DNA of 64,000 bases, from contig CAKSCV010000012.1 of assembly GCA_934444645.1 (NCBI GenBank), positions 1 to 64,000 of the forward strand, written 5' to 3'. The notes under the pieces are model-generated. The model made no database searches. It was not told where the DNA came from and saw only the letters and a list, made by a program, of their open reading frames with translations. The position numbers and the translations under genes are program-made. This DNA is from an uncultured Eubacteriales bacterium. GTDB taxonomy: Bacteria > Bacillota > Clostridia > Oscillospirales > CAG-382. Of the stretch, positions 1-8,549 are shown one piece after another. The first letter of the stretch is position 1, and each line of letters opens with the position of its first letter.

Positions 1-54
1 TCAGCACACCGTAGCCGCAGCTTCGCACCGCAACAATTAAAACCTTTCAAGGGA

Positions 55-81
55 GTTTCGAGGTTCTGCAAACCTCGAAAC
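55..81. repeat. 11-bp inverted repeat (hairpin)
   Basis: GTTTCGAGGTT at 55-65 and its exact complement at 71-81 enclose a 5-nt loop. There is no clear T-run on either side, so it could be a weak terminator of a gene left of the window or the first member of the hairpin cluster that follows. No gene is visible between 1 and 289. Confidence 0.6.
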
Positions 82-126
82 AGCGCACACAAACAACAAA
101 TTCGCACAATCCAATTAAATCCTTTT

Positions 127-261
127 GCCGCTTCGCGGCTTCTTCCAGGCGGCTTCGCCGCCTTTGAAGCTTTCCTTTCGGAAAGTTTGCCCCCATTCGG
201 GGCTGCACGCCCTGCGTGCTTTTCCGCCTTACGGCGGCCATTTCCCGGCGGCATAGCCGCC
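127..261. repeat. Array of seven consecutive miniature hairpins
   Basis: Seven perfect short inverted repeats with 3-5 nt loops lie head to tail: 127-139 (5-bp stem, TTC loop), 147-163 (7 bp, TTC), 170-185 (6 bp, TTTC), 189-203 (5 bp), 205-219 (6 bp, CCT), 224-237 (5 bp) and 247-261 (6 bp, ATA). Linkers are mostly 1-9 nt. The stems differ in sequence, so the structure is conserved rather than the sequence. The array ends 11 nt before the ribosome binding site (AAAGGAG, 273-279) of the next gene and would form the 5' leader of its transcript. Function unknown. Confidence 0.75.
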
Positions 262-289
262 AAAAATCACGTAAAGGAGCTGTGTCCGG

Positions 290-1609
290 ATGGTCGAGAT
301 TACCGGAATCGAAAAGAATTCCCCTGCTGCCAAAGCACATATCCTCGCCGGCGATATTCTTGTATCCATCAACGGTAACCCTATCACCGACGTCTTGGAT
401 TATCGCTTCTATATCACCGAAAAAAAGCTCGATATCACCCTTGACCGCCGCGGCGAAACAGTGTCCGTCACCATAAAAAAGCCACAGTACGACGATATCG
501 GCCTCGAATTTGCCACCTACCTCATGGATAAAAAGCATTCCTGCAAAAACAAATGCGTCTTTTGCTTTATCGACCAAAACCCCAAAGGAATGCGCGAGGA
601 CATCTATTTTAAGGACGATGACAGCCGCTTATCCTTCTTTTTCGGCAACTATATCACACTCACCAACCTCACCGACGCCGATATCGACCGCGTTATCAAA
701 ATGCGCATCTCCCCTATCAACATATCGGTGCATACCACCAATCCGGACCTTCGCGTCAAAATGATGAAAAATAAAAACGCCGGCACCTCTCTCCGGTTTC
801 TCGACAGACTGCGCGACGGCGATATCGCCATGAACGCACAGATCGTTCTCTGCAAGGACTTAAACGACGGCGCCGAGCTTGACCGCACACTAAATGACCT
901 TTCGGCATACTATCCGCATATCGAAAGCATTGCCGTTGTCCCCTCCGGTCTTACCAAGCACCGCGAAGGCCTATATCCGCTCGAACCGTTTAATAAGGAG
1001 GACGCGCGCAGGGTCATTGACCAGATCGACCGCAAACGCGCCGAAAATGAAAAAAAATACGGCGAACGGATCATCCAGGCTGCCGATGAATGGTATCTCA
1101 AAGCCGAGCTGCCGCTGCCGGACGAATCGTATTACGACGGCTATCCGCAGCTTGACAACGGCGTCGGCTGCATTACCAACCAAAAAGATGAGATTTCCGC
1201 CGAAATCGAAAACCTGTCGGAGGACGGCTTTTCGCTCGACGCGCCGCGCGAGGTTTCCGTGGTGACGGGCATGGCAGCCTACGATTTTATCCGAAGTGCC
1301 GCCAAAAATCTGGAAAAGCACTTCCCCGGCCTCACCGTTCATGTTTACGGTGTGGTCAACCGCTTTTTCGGCGAAAGCATTACCGTTTCGGGGCTGTTGA
1401 CCGGCGGCGATATGTACGAACATTTGAAGGATAAGCCGCTCGGACAAACCGTGTTCATTCCGTCGGTCACACTGCGGCATGAGGGTGATTTGTTTTTAGA
1501 CAACATGAGTCTTGACGAATTTGCCGAAAAGCTCGGTGTGCCGGTCGTGCCGGTCACCAACGACGGTGCGGAATTTGCGGATAAACTCACCGGCGCATAC
1601 GAACAATAA
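290..1609 (+). CDS. DUF512 family PDZ/radical-SAM-like protein
   Basis: A 439-residue protein. Residues 1-65 look like a PDZ-type domain (GIEKNSPA, GDILVSING). A cysteine motif CxxxCxxC follows at C85, C89 and C92 (CKNKCVFC), typical of radical-SAM iron-sulfur sites, then the DUF512 region to the C terminus. The family sits directly upstream of der in many Clostridia, as here (46 nt gap). Its biochemical role is not established. The ATG at 290 has AAAGGAG 10 nt upstream. The iron-sulfur cluster is seen only as a motif. Confidence 0.88.
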   Translation: MVEITGIEKNSPAAKAHILAGDILVSINGNPITDVLDYRFYITEKKLDITLDRRGETVSVTIKKPQYDDIGLEFATYLMDKKHSCKNKCVFCFIDQNPKGMREDIYFKDDDSRLSFFFGNYITLTNLTDADIDRVIKMRISPINISVHTTNPDLRVKMMKNKNAGTSLRFLDRLRDGDIAMNAQIVLCKDLNDGAELDRTLNDLSAYYPHIESIAVVPSGLTKHREGLYPLEPFNKEDARRVIDQIDRKRAENEKKYGERIIQAADEWYLKAELPLPDESYYDGYPQLDNGVGCITNQKDEISAEIENLSEDGFSLDAPREVSVVTGMAAYDFIRSAAKNLEKHFPGLTVHVYGVVNRFFGESITVSGLLTGGDMYEHLKDKPLGQTVFIPSVTLRHEGDLFLDNMSLDEFAEKLGVPVVPVTNDGAEFADKLTGAYEQ

Positions 1610-1655
1610 ATCAAATACGTTTTTACTTCAAGCATCCCATAAAGGAGGAATTCCC

Positions 1656-2984
1656 ATGGCAAAACCGGTTGTAGCGATTGTCGGCCGTCCGAATGTCGGC
1701 AAAAGCACCTTTTTCAACAAAGTGGTCGGCAAGCGTATCGCCATTGTCGAGGACACGCCGGGCGTCACGCGCGACCGATTGTATTTCGAGGTCGAATGGT
1801 GCGGCAGAAAAATGATGATGATCGATACCGGCGGTATCGAACCCGACACCAACGATGCCATGATGACCCATATCAAAACGCAAGCCGAGCTTGCCATCGA
1901 ACACGCCGACGTGATTTTGTTTTTGACCGACATCCGTGCCGGCGTCACGGCGGATGACCGTGAGATCGCGTCGATGCTGCGCAAAAGCGGAAAGCCGGTC
2001 GTGCTTTGTGTCAACAAGGTAGACTCGGTCGGTGTACCGCCGCCCGAGATTTACGAATTCTATGAATTGGGACTCGACGAGCCGTATGCCGTCAGCTCGG
2101 TACACGGCACCGGAACGGGCGATATTCTCGAAAAGGTCTGTGAGCTGCTGCCGGAGGAGGTCGAACCTGAAGAGGACGACGACACCGTAAAAGTTGCACT
2201 CATCGGCCGCCCGAACGCCGGAAAAAGCTCGCTTGTCAACCGGATTATCGGTTCGGAACGCATGATCGTTTCGGAGGTCGCCGGAACGACGCGCGACGCG
2301 ATCGATTCCACCTTTGAAAACGAATACGGCAAATATGTCTTTATCGACACGGCCGGTATCCGCAAAACCGGAAAAATCGGCGACAGCATCGAAAAATACA
2401 GCATTTTGCGCGCTGAAATGGCGGTTGACCGCAGCGACGTGTGCTTAATTCTTATCGACGCGACCGAGGGCGTGACCGCCCAGGATGAACGCGTTGCCGG
2501 TATTGCGCACGAAAGCGGAAAAGCCTGCATCATCGTCATCAACAAATGGGACTTGATCGAAAAGGACACCAAGACCATGGATGAGTTCCGCAAGGATGTG
2601 TACACGGCTCTGTCGTATATGACCTACGCGCCGATCGTGTTCATTTCCGCTAAGACCGGACAGCGCGTCAACCGCCTGTTTGAGCTTATCAACTATGTCA
2701 ACGACCAAGCCGCCATGCGCATTTCGACGGGTATGCTCAACGACGTTCTCGGCGACGCCACCACACGCGTCCAACCGCCGACCGACAAGGGCAAACGCTT
2801 AAAGATCTACTACATGACCCAGACCGGCATCAAAGCGCCGACCTTTGTCATTTTCTGCAACGATGCGGAATTGTTCCACTTTTCGTATCAGCGTTATATT
2901 GAAAACAAGCTGCGCGAAACCTTTGGCTTTGAGGGAACACCGATCAAGCTGGTCATCCGCGAAAAGGGCGAATCACAGGCATAA
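1656..2984 (+). CDS. der: GTPase Der (EngA), ribosome biogenesis
   Basis: A 442-residue essential GTPase that assists 50S ribosomal subunit maturation. It has the diagnostic tandem G domains: P-loops GRPNVGKS at residues 10-17 and GRPNAGKS near 182, each followed by a DTGG/DTAG switch and an NKxD motif (NKVD, NKWD). A C-terminal KH-like domain follows. Length matches the family. The ATG at 1656 is preceded by AAAGGAGG. A hairpin terminator follows the stop codon. Confidence 0.98.
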   Translation: MAKPVVAIVGRPNVGKSTFFNKVVGKRIAIVEDTPGVTRDRLYFEVEWCGRKMMMIDTGGIEPDTNDAMMTHIKTQAELAIEHADVILFLTDIRAGVTADDREIASMLRKSGKPVVLCVNKVDSVGVPPPEIYEFYELGLDEPYAVSSVHGTGTGDILEKVCELLPEEVEPEEDDDTVKVALIGRPNAGKSSLVNRIIGSERMIVSEVAGTTRDAIDSTFENEYGKYVFIDTAGIRKTGKIGDSIEKYSILRAEMAVDRSDVCLILIDATEGVTAQDERVAGIAHESGKACIIVINKWDLIEKDTKTMDEFRKDVYTALSYMTYAPIVFISAKTGQRVNRLFELINYVNDQAAMRISTGMLNDVLGDATTRVQPPTDKGKRLKIYYMTQTGIKAPTFVIFCNDAELFHFSYQRYIENKLRETFGFEGTPIKLVIREKGESQA

Positions 2985-3018
2985 CCGCCCGATTTTACAC
3001 AGAATATACACGCCTTTG

Positions 3019-3060
3019 CCGCGCCGGAACGCCCATTCCGGTGCGGTTTTTGTCGTTTTT
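3019..3060 (+). terminator. Rho-independent terminator after der
   Basis: An 11-bp stem (3019-3029 with 3036-3046, one G-T wobble) is followed by TTTTTGTCGTTTTTT. It separates der from the pst genes. Confidence 0.85.
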
Positions 3061-3201
3061 TGCCGCCTGCTTTGTAAAATCGGCGAATTTTTCTTTTTAT
3101 GATGATTTAACTGCACAATGCTTTGGCTTTTTACAAACCTGCCGTATTCTGTAACCGTACAAAGGAATAAAACAAAAAATCAAACCGAAGGAGTTATGAT
3201 C

Positions 3202-4038
3202 ATGAAAAAGAAACTTTTAACCGCACTCATTGCCGCTGCACTCGCAGCAACCGCTCTTGTTTCCTGCGGAAAGCAGAACGACACCATCACCGTTGTCAGC
3301 CGTGAAGACGGTTCCGGCACACGCGGCGCGTTCACCGAGCTGATGGGCATCGACAAGGACGGCACCGACAGGACCTATGCCAAAGCCGAAATTTCCAACA
3401 GCACCTCGGTCGTCATTTCCACCGTTGCCGGCAACAAAAACGCCATCGGCTACATTTCTCTCGGCTCGTTAAATGATTCGGTCAAGGCTGTTAAGGTAGA
3501 CGGTGTGGGTGCCACGGTGGACAACGTCAAGAACGGTTCATATAAAATCTCCCGTCCGTTTATCATCGCAACCAAGGACGGAATAAGCGAACTTGCCGCC
3601 GACTTCATCAAATTCATTCTCAGTGACGACGGACAGGCCATTGTTTCCGAAAAGTACATCACCATCGGCGGAAATGGCGCATATACAGCTTCCGGCCTTT
3701 CGGGCAAGGTAACGCTTGCCGGTTCGACCTCGGTCTCGCCGCTCATGGATGAGCTTGCCGCCGCCTACAAAGAGCTCAATCCCGATGTAGTCATCGAAAT
3801 CCAACAGAGCGGTTCGGGTGCCGGTATCCAGAGTGCCATTGAGGGTGTGTGCGATATCGGTATGTCCTCGCGTGAGCTCAAGGACAGCGAAAAAGAAGCC
3901 GGTCTGACCCCGACTGTCATGGCTCTCGACGGAATCGCCGTCATCGTCAACAAAGATAACAGCATCGGCACGTTAAGCTCCGAACAGATCCAGAGCATCT
4001 ACATCGGCGAAACCACCTCTTGGGCTGACGTGAAATAA
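3202..4038 (+). CDS. pstS: Phosphate-binding lipoprotein PstS, circularly permuted
   Basis: Substrate-binding lipoprotein of the PstSCAB phosphate importer. Signal peptide with lipobox ALVSC, lipidated Cys22. Motif order is permuted relative to classical PstS: the segment normally C-terminal (ITVVSREDGSGTRGAF, GYISLGSLNDSV, FIKFILSDDGQAIV) comes first, and the segment normally N-terminal (LAGSTSVSPLMDELA, QQSGSGAGI, IYIGETTSWADV) comes last. At 278 residues it covers one full two-lobed protein, so this is not a truncation. ATG 3202 is preferred over 3196 because AAGGAG ends 9 nt upstream of it. It is followed by pstC, pstA and pstB. Confidence 0.9.
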   Translation: MKKKLLTALIAAALAATALVSCGKQNDTITVVSREDGSGTRGAFTELMGIDKDGTDRTYAKAEISNSTSVVISTVAGNKNAIGYISLGSLNDSVKAVKVDGVGATVDNVKNGSYKISRPFIIATKDGISELAADFIKFILSDDGQAIVSEKYITIGGNGAYTASGLSGKVTLAGSTSVSPLMDELAAAYKELNPDVVIEIQQSGSGAGIQSAIEGVCDIGMSSRELKDSEKEAGLTPTVMALDGIAVIVNKDNSIGTLSSEQIQSIYIGETTSWADVK

Positions 4039-4052
4039 AAACGGTGAGTGCC

Positions 4053-4958
4053 ATGAAACACCTTCCGGAAGCCGTCCCGGCCAAGAGCAAGGATCCGACC
4101 GAAAACCGCTTTTTCCGCTTCAGGGAAAGTGCCGTGAAGTGCCTGTTTTTCCTCTCGGCTCTTACATCGATCGCCGCTGTACTCGCCATCTGTGCGTTTC
4201 TCTTTGCCGGAGGCATTCCTGCCATGCGTGAGATCGGTTTTGCGCGGTTTTTAAGCGGCCGCGTCTGGAAGCCGAGCGAAGGGATCTACGGGATCTTCCC
4301 GATGATCATCGGCAGCTTGTATGTGACAGCCGGAGCGGCACTCATCGGTGTGCCGATTGCCGTTTTCTGCGCCGCGTATCTTGCCTGCTTCTGCCCGCCG
4401 AAGCTTTATAAAATTCTCAAGCCCATGACCGAGCTGCTTGCCGGGATCCCGTCGATCGTCTACGGCTTCTTCGGGCTGACCGTACTTGTGCCGCTCATGC
4501 AGACGCTCACCGGCACAAGCGGCAAGGGCATGGTCACAGCCTCGATTCTTCTTGGCATTATGATTCTGCCGACCGTCATCGGCGTTGCGGAAAGTGCGCT
4601 TCGTGCCGTACCGAACGCATATGAAGAAGGCGCACGCGCACTGGGCGCGACCAAAGAGCAGAGCGTGTTCTTCGTGCGGCTTCCGGCGGCAAAAAGCGGC
4701 GTGTTTGCCGGTGTGATTCTCGGCATCGGACGCGCCATCGGCGAAACCATGGCAGTGGTCATGATCGCCGGAAACCAAGCGGTTTTGCCCGAAAAGCTCA
4801 CGGACGGCATGCGGACGCTCACAGCCAACATTGTGCTTGAAATGGCGTATGCCGATTTCGGTCTGCACCGCGGTGCACTGATTGCCACCGCCGTGGTGTT
4901 ATTCGTCTTTATCCTTTTCATCAACCTGTCCTTTTCCCTTATGCGGAAAAAATCCTAA
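4053..4958 (+). CDS. pstC: Phosphate ABC transporter permease PstC
   Basis: Inner-membrane permease with about six hydrophobic segments and the coupling signature EGARALGATKEQSVFFVRLPAA in the last third (EAA loop that docks the ATPase). It pairs with PstA, which follows after 17 nt. A GTG at 4044 would also open the frame; ATG 4053 has GGTGAG 4 nt upstream and is preferred. Length (301 residues) is usual. Confidence 0.95.
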   Translation: MKHLPEAVPAKSKDPTENRFFRFRESAVKCLFFLSALTSIAAVLAICAFLFAGGIPAMREIGFARFLSGRVWKPSEGIYGIFPMIIGSLYVTAGAALIGVPIAVFCAAYLACFCPPKLYKILKPMTELLAGIPSIVYGFFGLTVLVPLMQTLTGTSGKGMVTASILLGIMILPTVIGVAESALRAVPNAYEEGARALGATKEQSVFFVRLPAAKSGVFAGVILGIGRAIGETMAVVMIAGNQAVLPEKLTDGMRTLTANIVLEMAYADFGLHRGALIATAVVLFVFILFINLSFSLMRKKS

Positions 4959-4975
4959 ACAAACGGGGTTATACC

Positions 4976-5896
4976 ATGAATCTAACGCTTTCCAAATCCT
5001 CTTTTTCCGGAAGAAGCCACGCCGAACGTGTTGCCAAAGCCAAAGAAAGACTGCACGCCGACACGCCGCGCATGGCCTCCACCCGGCTGTTACGCGGTCT
5101 TACCGGGCTATCGGTTTTCGCGACGGTCTTCACGTTAATTTTTCTCATCGGCTACATCGTCGTCAAAGGCGTTCCGAACCTGCGTCCGTCGCTGTTCGCA
5201 CCGGAATATACGCCGGAAAACGTCTCTATGCTTCCGTCGATCGTCAGCACACTGCTCATGACGGCTTTCACGCTTGTTCTGTCCGTGCCGGTCGGCATTT
5301 TTGCGGCAGTCTATTTGACCGAATACGCCGCAAGAGGGTCTAAAGCGGTAAAAGTCATCCGTCTTGCCACCGAAACGCTTTCGGGCATTCCGTCGATTGT
5401 TTACGGCTTATTCGGCTATCTGTGCTTTGTCATTGCGTTCCGTTGGGAGTATTCGTTTCTCGCCGGTGCGTGCACGCTCGCTATCATGATTCTGCCGCTC
5501 ATCGTGCGTACCGGCGAAGAAGCGCTGCTTGCCGTGCCGGACAGCTACCGGGAGGCCTCCTTCGGACTCGGTGCCGGGAAACTGCGCACCATCTTCCGCG
5601 TGGTTCTGCCCAATGCGGCAAGCGGCATTTTGGCAGGCGTGATTCTGTCGGTCGGGCGCATTGTCGGTGAAAGCGCGGCACTCATCTTTACCGCAGGCAC
5701 CGTGCCGCAGGTGCCGAAAGGCTTCTTTTCCTCCGCACGCACACTGTCGGTGCACTTATATGCCCTCATTTCCGAAGGCTTGTATACGAACCAAGCGTAT
5801 GCGACGGCGTTTGTCCTTTTGGTGATGGTGGTTTTCATCAATGCCCTGTCCTATGCGGCGGCAAAAAGGCTTGCCAAAACCAACGTGTCCCAATAA
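4976..5896 (+). CDS. pstA: Phosphate ABC transporter permease PstA
   Basis: Second permease of the phosphate importer, 306 residues. After a basic cytoplasmic N terminus (about 40 residues) come six hydrophobic segments. The PstA-type motif ETLSGIPSIVYGLFGYL and the EAA loop (REASFGLGAGKLRTIFRVVLP) are present. It lies between pstC and pstB in one transcription unit. Confidence 0.95.
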   Translation: MNLTLSKSSFSGRSHAERVAKAKERLHADTPRMASTRLLRGLTGLSVFATVFTLIFLIGYIVVKGVPNLRPSLFAPEYTPENVSMLPSIVSTLLMTAFTLVLSVPVGIFAAVYLTEYAARGSKAVKVIRLATETLSGIPSIVYGLFGYLCFVIAFRWEYSFLAGACTLAIMILPLIVRTGEEALLAVPDSYREASFGLGAGKLRTIFRVVLPNAASGILAGVILSVGRIVGESAALIFTAGTVPQVPKGFFSSARTLSVHLYALISEGLYTNQAYATAFVLLVMVVFINALSYAAAKRLAKTNVSQ

Positions 5897-5914
5897 CCGA
5901 AAGGCGGTGTTTCT

Positions 5915-6691
5915 ATGTCGGAAAACTCCTGTTCCGAATCCAAATCCAAAATCGAAGTTCAGCACCTGAATCTTTTTTACGGCTCCTTCCAAGCCTTAAA
6001 GGATGTATCGCTTTCCATGGAAGACAAGCAAGTCACCGCCTTCATCGGCCCGTCCGGCTGCGGCAAATCGACGCTTTTGAAAACCATCAACCGCATGAAC
6101 GACCTTGTCGAGAACTGCCGCATTGACGGAAAGGTTCTCTTGGACGGCAAAGACGTATATGCCGACATCCATGTCAACACGCTGCGCAAACGCGTCGGCA
6201 TGGTGTTTCAGAAGCCGAATCCGTTTCCCATGAGCATCTACGATAACATTGCGTATGGGCCGCGCACACACGGCGTTAAAGCCAAAAGCGTGCTGGATGA
6301 AATCGTGGAAAAGGCACTCGTTGACGCTGCTCTCTGGAGCGAGGTCAAGGATCGCCTGAAAAAGGACGCCACCGGTCTTTCCGGCGGTCAACAGCAGCGG
6401 CTTTGCATTGCCCGTGCGCTTGCCGTCGAGCCGGAGGTGCTGCTCATGGATGAGCCGACCTCGGCACTTGACCCGATCTCCACGGCAAAAATTGAAGAAC
6501 TGACGTTGGAATTAAAGAAAAACTACACCATCGTCATCGTTACGCACAATATGCAGCAAGCCAAACGCATTTCGGACAAAACCGCCTTTTTCTTACTCGG
6601 CGAAATGGTGGAATTCGATACAACCGATACGATTTTCACCGCACCGCATGACACGCGCACCGCCGATTATGTCTGCGGCCGCTTCGGTTAA
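5915..6691 (+). CDS. pstB: Phosphate ABC transporter ATP-binding protein PstB
   Basis: The ATPase subunit, 258 residues. Walker A GPSGCGKS, Q-loop VFQKPNPFPMSIYDN (PstB-typical), ABC signature LSGGQQQR, Walker B VLLMDEPTSALDP and the switch histidine in VTHNMQQA are all visible. The operon ends here in a terminator; no phoU is found downstream, although phoU often follows pstB in other bacteria. Confidence 0.98.
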   Translation: MSENSCSESKSKIEVQHLNLFYGSFQALKDVSLSMEDKQVTAFIGPSGCGKSTLLKTINRMNDLVENCRIDGKVLLDGKDVYADIHVNTLRKRVGMVFQKPNPFPMSIYDNIAYGPRTHGVKAKSVLDEIVEKALVDAALWSEVKDRLKKDATGLSGGQQQRLCIARALAVEPEVLLMDEPTSALDPISTAKIEELTLELKKNYTIVIVTHNMQQAKRISDKTAFFLLGEMVEFDTTDTIFTAPHDTRTADYVCGRFG

Positions 6692-6757
6692 GCCGCCAAA
6701 ACGGCCGTTTTCGTGCCGCTTTTTTCCTCCAATTCCATATTTTTCTTTCCTGTCGGA

Positions 6758-6795
6758 CGATTCTTTCAAAAAAAGGATCGTTTTTTGTTTTTTTG
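6758..6795 (+). terminator. Rho-independent terminator of the pst operon
   Basis: A 9-bp stem (6758-6766 with 6772-6780, one wobble) is followed by TTTTTTGTTTTTTT. A palindrome AAAACGGCCGTTTT at 6699-6712 precedes it and may form a weaker upstream stem. Confidence 0.85.
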
Positions 6796-6837
6796 CCTGA
6801 AATTTTTGCGAAAATTTCCGGAAAATCCCGATTTCAT

Positions 6838-6866
6838 TTGACTTTTTCGGCACGTTGTGGTATAAT
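6838..6866 (+). promoter_or_regulatory. Sigma-A promoter of murI
   Basis: TTGACT (6838-6843), a 17-nt spacer, and TATAAT (6861-6866). Transcription would start near 6873, about 64 nt ahead of the murI start. Confidence 0.9.
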
Positions 6867-6936
6867 GTTGCATATATTAAGATGTATGCTTTTTGCAGCA
6901 TACCATTTTTTACCGAAATTCCGCGAGGTTATTCTC

Positions 6937-7782
6937 ATGCAGATAAACGAACTTCCCATCGGCGTTTTTGACAGCGGTCTCGGCGGCCTTACCTCCGTGC
7001 GCGAGATCAAAAAAATCCTGCCTTGCGAAGACATTCTCTATTTCGGCGACACCGGCCGTCTTCCCTACGGCACACGTTCGCCCGAGATCATTCAAAAATA
7101 CGCCTGCGACGACATGAATTTTTTGCTCACACACTCGGTGAAGGCCATTCTCGTCGCCTGCGGAACAGTCAGCTCCACAGCCATAGACCTTTTGCGCCGC
7201 AGCTTTGATATCCCGATTTTCGGTGTGGTCAAACCTGCCTCCGAAAAAGCCGTGCGTCTGTCCGAGACCGGCCGGATTGCCGTGCTTGCCACGCCCTCCA
7301 CCATTCGCACCGGCGCGTTTGACCGAACCATCGCCGCACGGCGGCCGGAGGCAAAGGTCTGCGGTGTGGGCTGCCCGATGTTCGTGCCGCTCGTCGAAAA
7401 CGGCTATATCGCGCGCGACTGCGAAGTGACACGTTCCATCGCCGCCGAATATGTCTCCAAGCTTGTTTCCTTCGACCCGGACGTCATCATTCTCGGCTGC
7501 ACACACTATCCGCTCATCAAAGATATTGTGGCAGACGCGGCGCAGACGCTTCTCGGCAAGCCGGTGACGCTTGTGGATTCCGGCAGCGCCGCTGCCGATG
7601 CCTTAAAAGTGCACTTACAAAGCGCAAAGCTCTTGAAGACAGGCACAGAAAGCGGCAAGACCTCCTATTTTGTCAGCGACCGTCCCTGCGATTTTGCCAA
7701 AACGGCATCCTTGTTCTTAGGTGAAAACGCCGAAAACGTGACACAAATCGATATCGAACGCTATCTGTATACCCGTTCGTGA
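6937..7782 (+). CDS. murI: Glutamate racemase
   Basis: Makes D-glutamate for peptidoglycan. The N-terminal signature IGVFDSGLGGLTSV, first catalytic cysteine region VACGTVSS and second LGCTHYPLI are visible. The first cysteine motif is usually CNTAS; here it is CGTVS. The ATG at 6937 is chosen because it begins MQINELPIGVFDSG directly, has GAGG upstream, and lies downstream of the promoter. Length 281 residues. The next gene starts 22 nt after it. Confidence 0.95.
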   Translation: MQINELPIGVFDSGLGGLTSVREIKKILPCEDILYFGDTGRLPYGTRSPEIIQKYACDDMNFLLTHSVKAILVACGTVSSTAIDLLRRSFDIPIFGVVKPASEKAVRLSETGRIAVLATPSTIRTGAFDRTIAARRPEAKVCGVGCPMFVPLVENGYIARDCEVTRSIAAEYVSKLVSFDPDVIILGCTHYPLIKDIVADAAQTLLGKPVTLVDSGSAAADALKVHLQSAKLLKTGTESGKTSYFVSDRPCDFAKTASLFLGENAENVTQIDIERYLYTRS

Positions 7783-7803
7783 TTTTCCCGAAAGGCATAT
7801 CCC

Positions 7804-8511
7804 ATGAAAATTTGCAATAAACGCGATTTTGCGATCAAAATATCCGGCAATCATTATTTTGCCTGCGATTATGTATTTTCCAACATTTACGGCGAGAGCG
7901 TCTTTTTTGATGACGGAGAGCCGCGCGCCGACGACAGCGTTTTTGTCGGTTCTGCCGACGATTCGTCCGGCTTTCCGGCCATGTTCCCGTCTGCGGAGCT
8001 TTCCGAGGAGGTTCTGCGCGAAACGCTGCCCGAAACGCCGTTTGACGCGCTTGCCACCCTTCCCGACTGCACCAAAAAAATCGAATATATGACCGAAGGC
8101 TCGCTTTGCGACCGTGAAGCGCCCGAACACGACGGACTTTACATACGCTACGGCAGCGACGATTCGCCCATGTGCGTACACATCCGCGACGACGGCAGTG
8201 TTTCGGTCAGCGGCGATGAAGCGGACACGGCGGAAATCGTTTTCGAGCAAGGCAAACGCCATTTCATCGCACTGCCCGAAAGCTTATTTTCCAAAGAAGC
8301 ACCGTTTGCCGACGCTTTCGCGGAAGACATCGACACCTACGAACGCCATGCGCCCATTCACCTATGCGTTTCCACCGAGAAAATCGATAACCGCATGACA
8401 CCGCACGGCGGAAGCTTATCGGTCAGCTATTCCATCGAGGTCAACGGCATGATTGCCGAGGTCTCCGATTTCACCCTTACGGCCGATGCCCTGCGCCATG
8501 CAGCCGGCTGA
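7804..8511 (+). CDS. DUF1934 (YwiB-like) protein
   Basis: A 235-residue protein with no signal peptide. The C-terminal half resembles the YwiB/DUF1934 beta-barrel family: IEYMTEGSL near residue 98 and RMTPHGGSLSVSYSIEVNG near 199. Known members are small lipocalin-like cytoplasmic barrels of unknown function. The N-terminal 90 residues carry an acidic segment not typical of the short family members. It is probably cotranscribed with murI. Confidence 0.65.
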   Translation: MKICNKRDFAIKISGNHYFACDYVFSNIYGESVFFDDGEPRADDSVFVGSADDSSGFPAMFPSAELSEEVLRETLPETPFDALATLPDCTKKIEYMTEGSLCDREAPEHDGLYIRYGSDDSPMCVHIRDDGSVSVSGDEADTAEIVFEQGKRHFIALPESLFSKEAPFADAFAEDIDTYERHAPIHLCVSTEKIDNRMTPHGGSLSVSYSIEVNGMIAEVSDFTLTADALRHAAG

Positions 8512-8549
8512 TTGTCCGAAAACGCGGACAAAGAAAGGATTACACCAAA

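Noticed and set aside
127..261. CRISPR-like array of hairpins
   Set aside because: The stems are not copies of one repeat, and there are no constant-length spacers.
47..577. 176-codon minus-strand frame at the left edge
   Set aside because: It overlaps the DUF512 gene antisense and runs through the hairpin array. Its translation has no family features.
3118..3201. Longer N terminus for PstS
   Set aside because: The extra residues precede a normal signal peptide, and the ribosome binding site fits ATG 3202.
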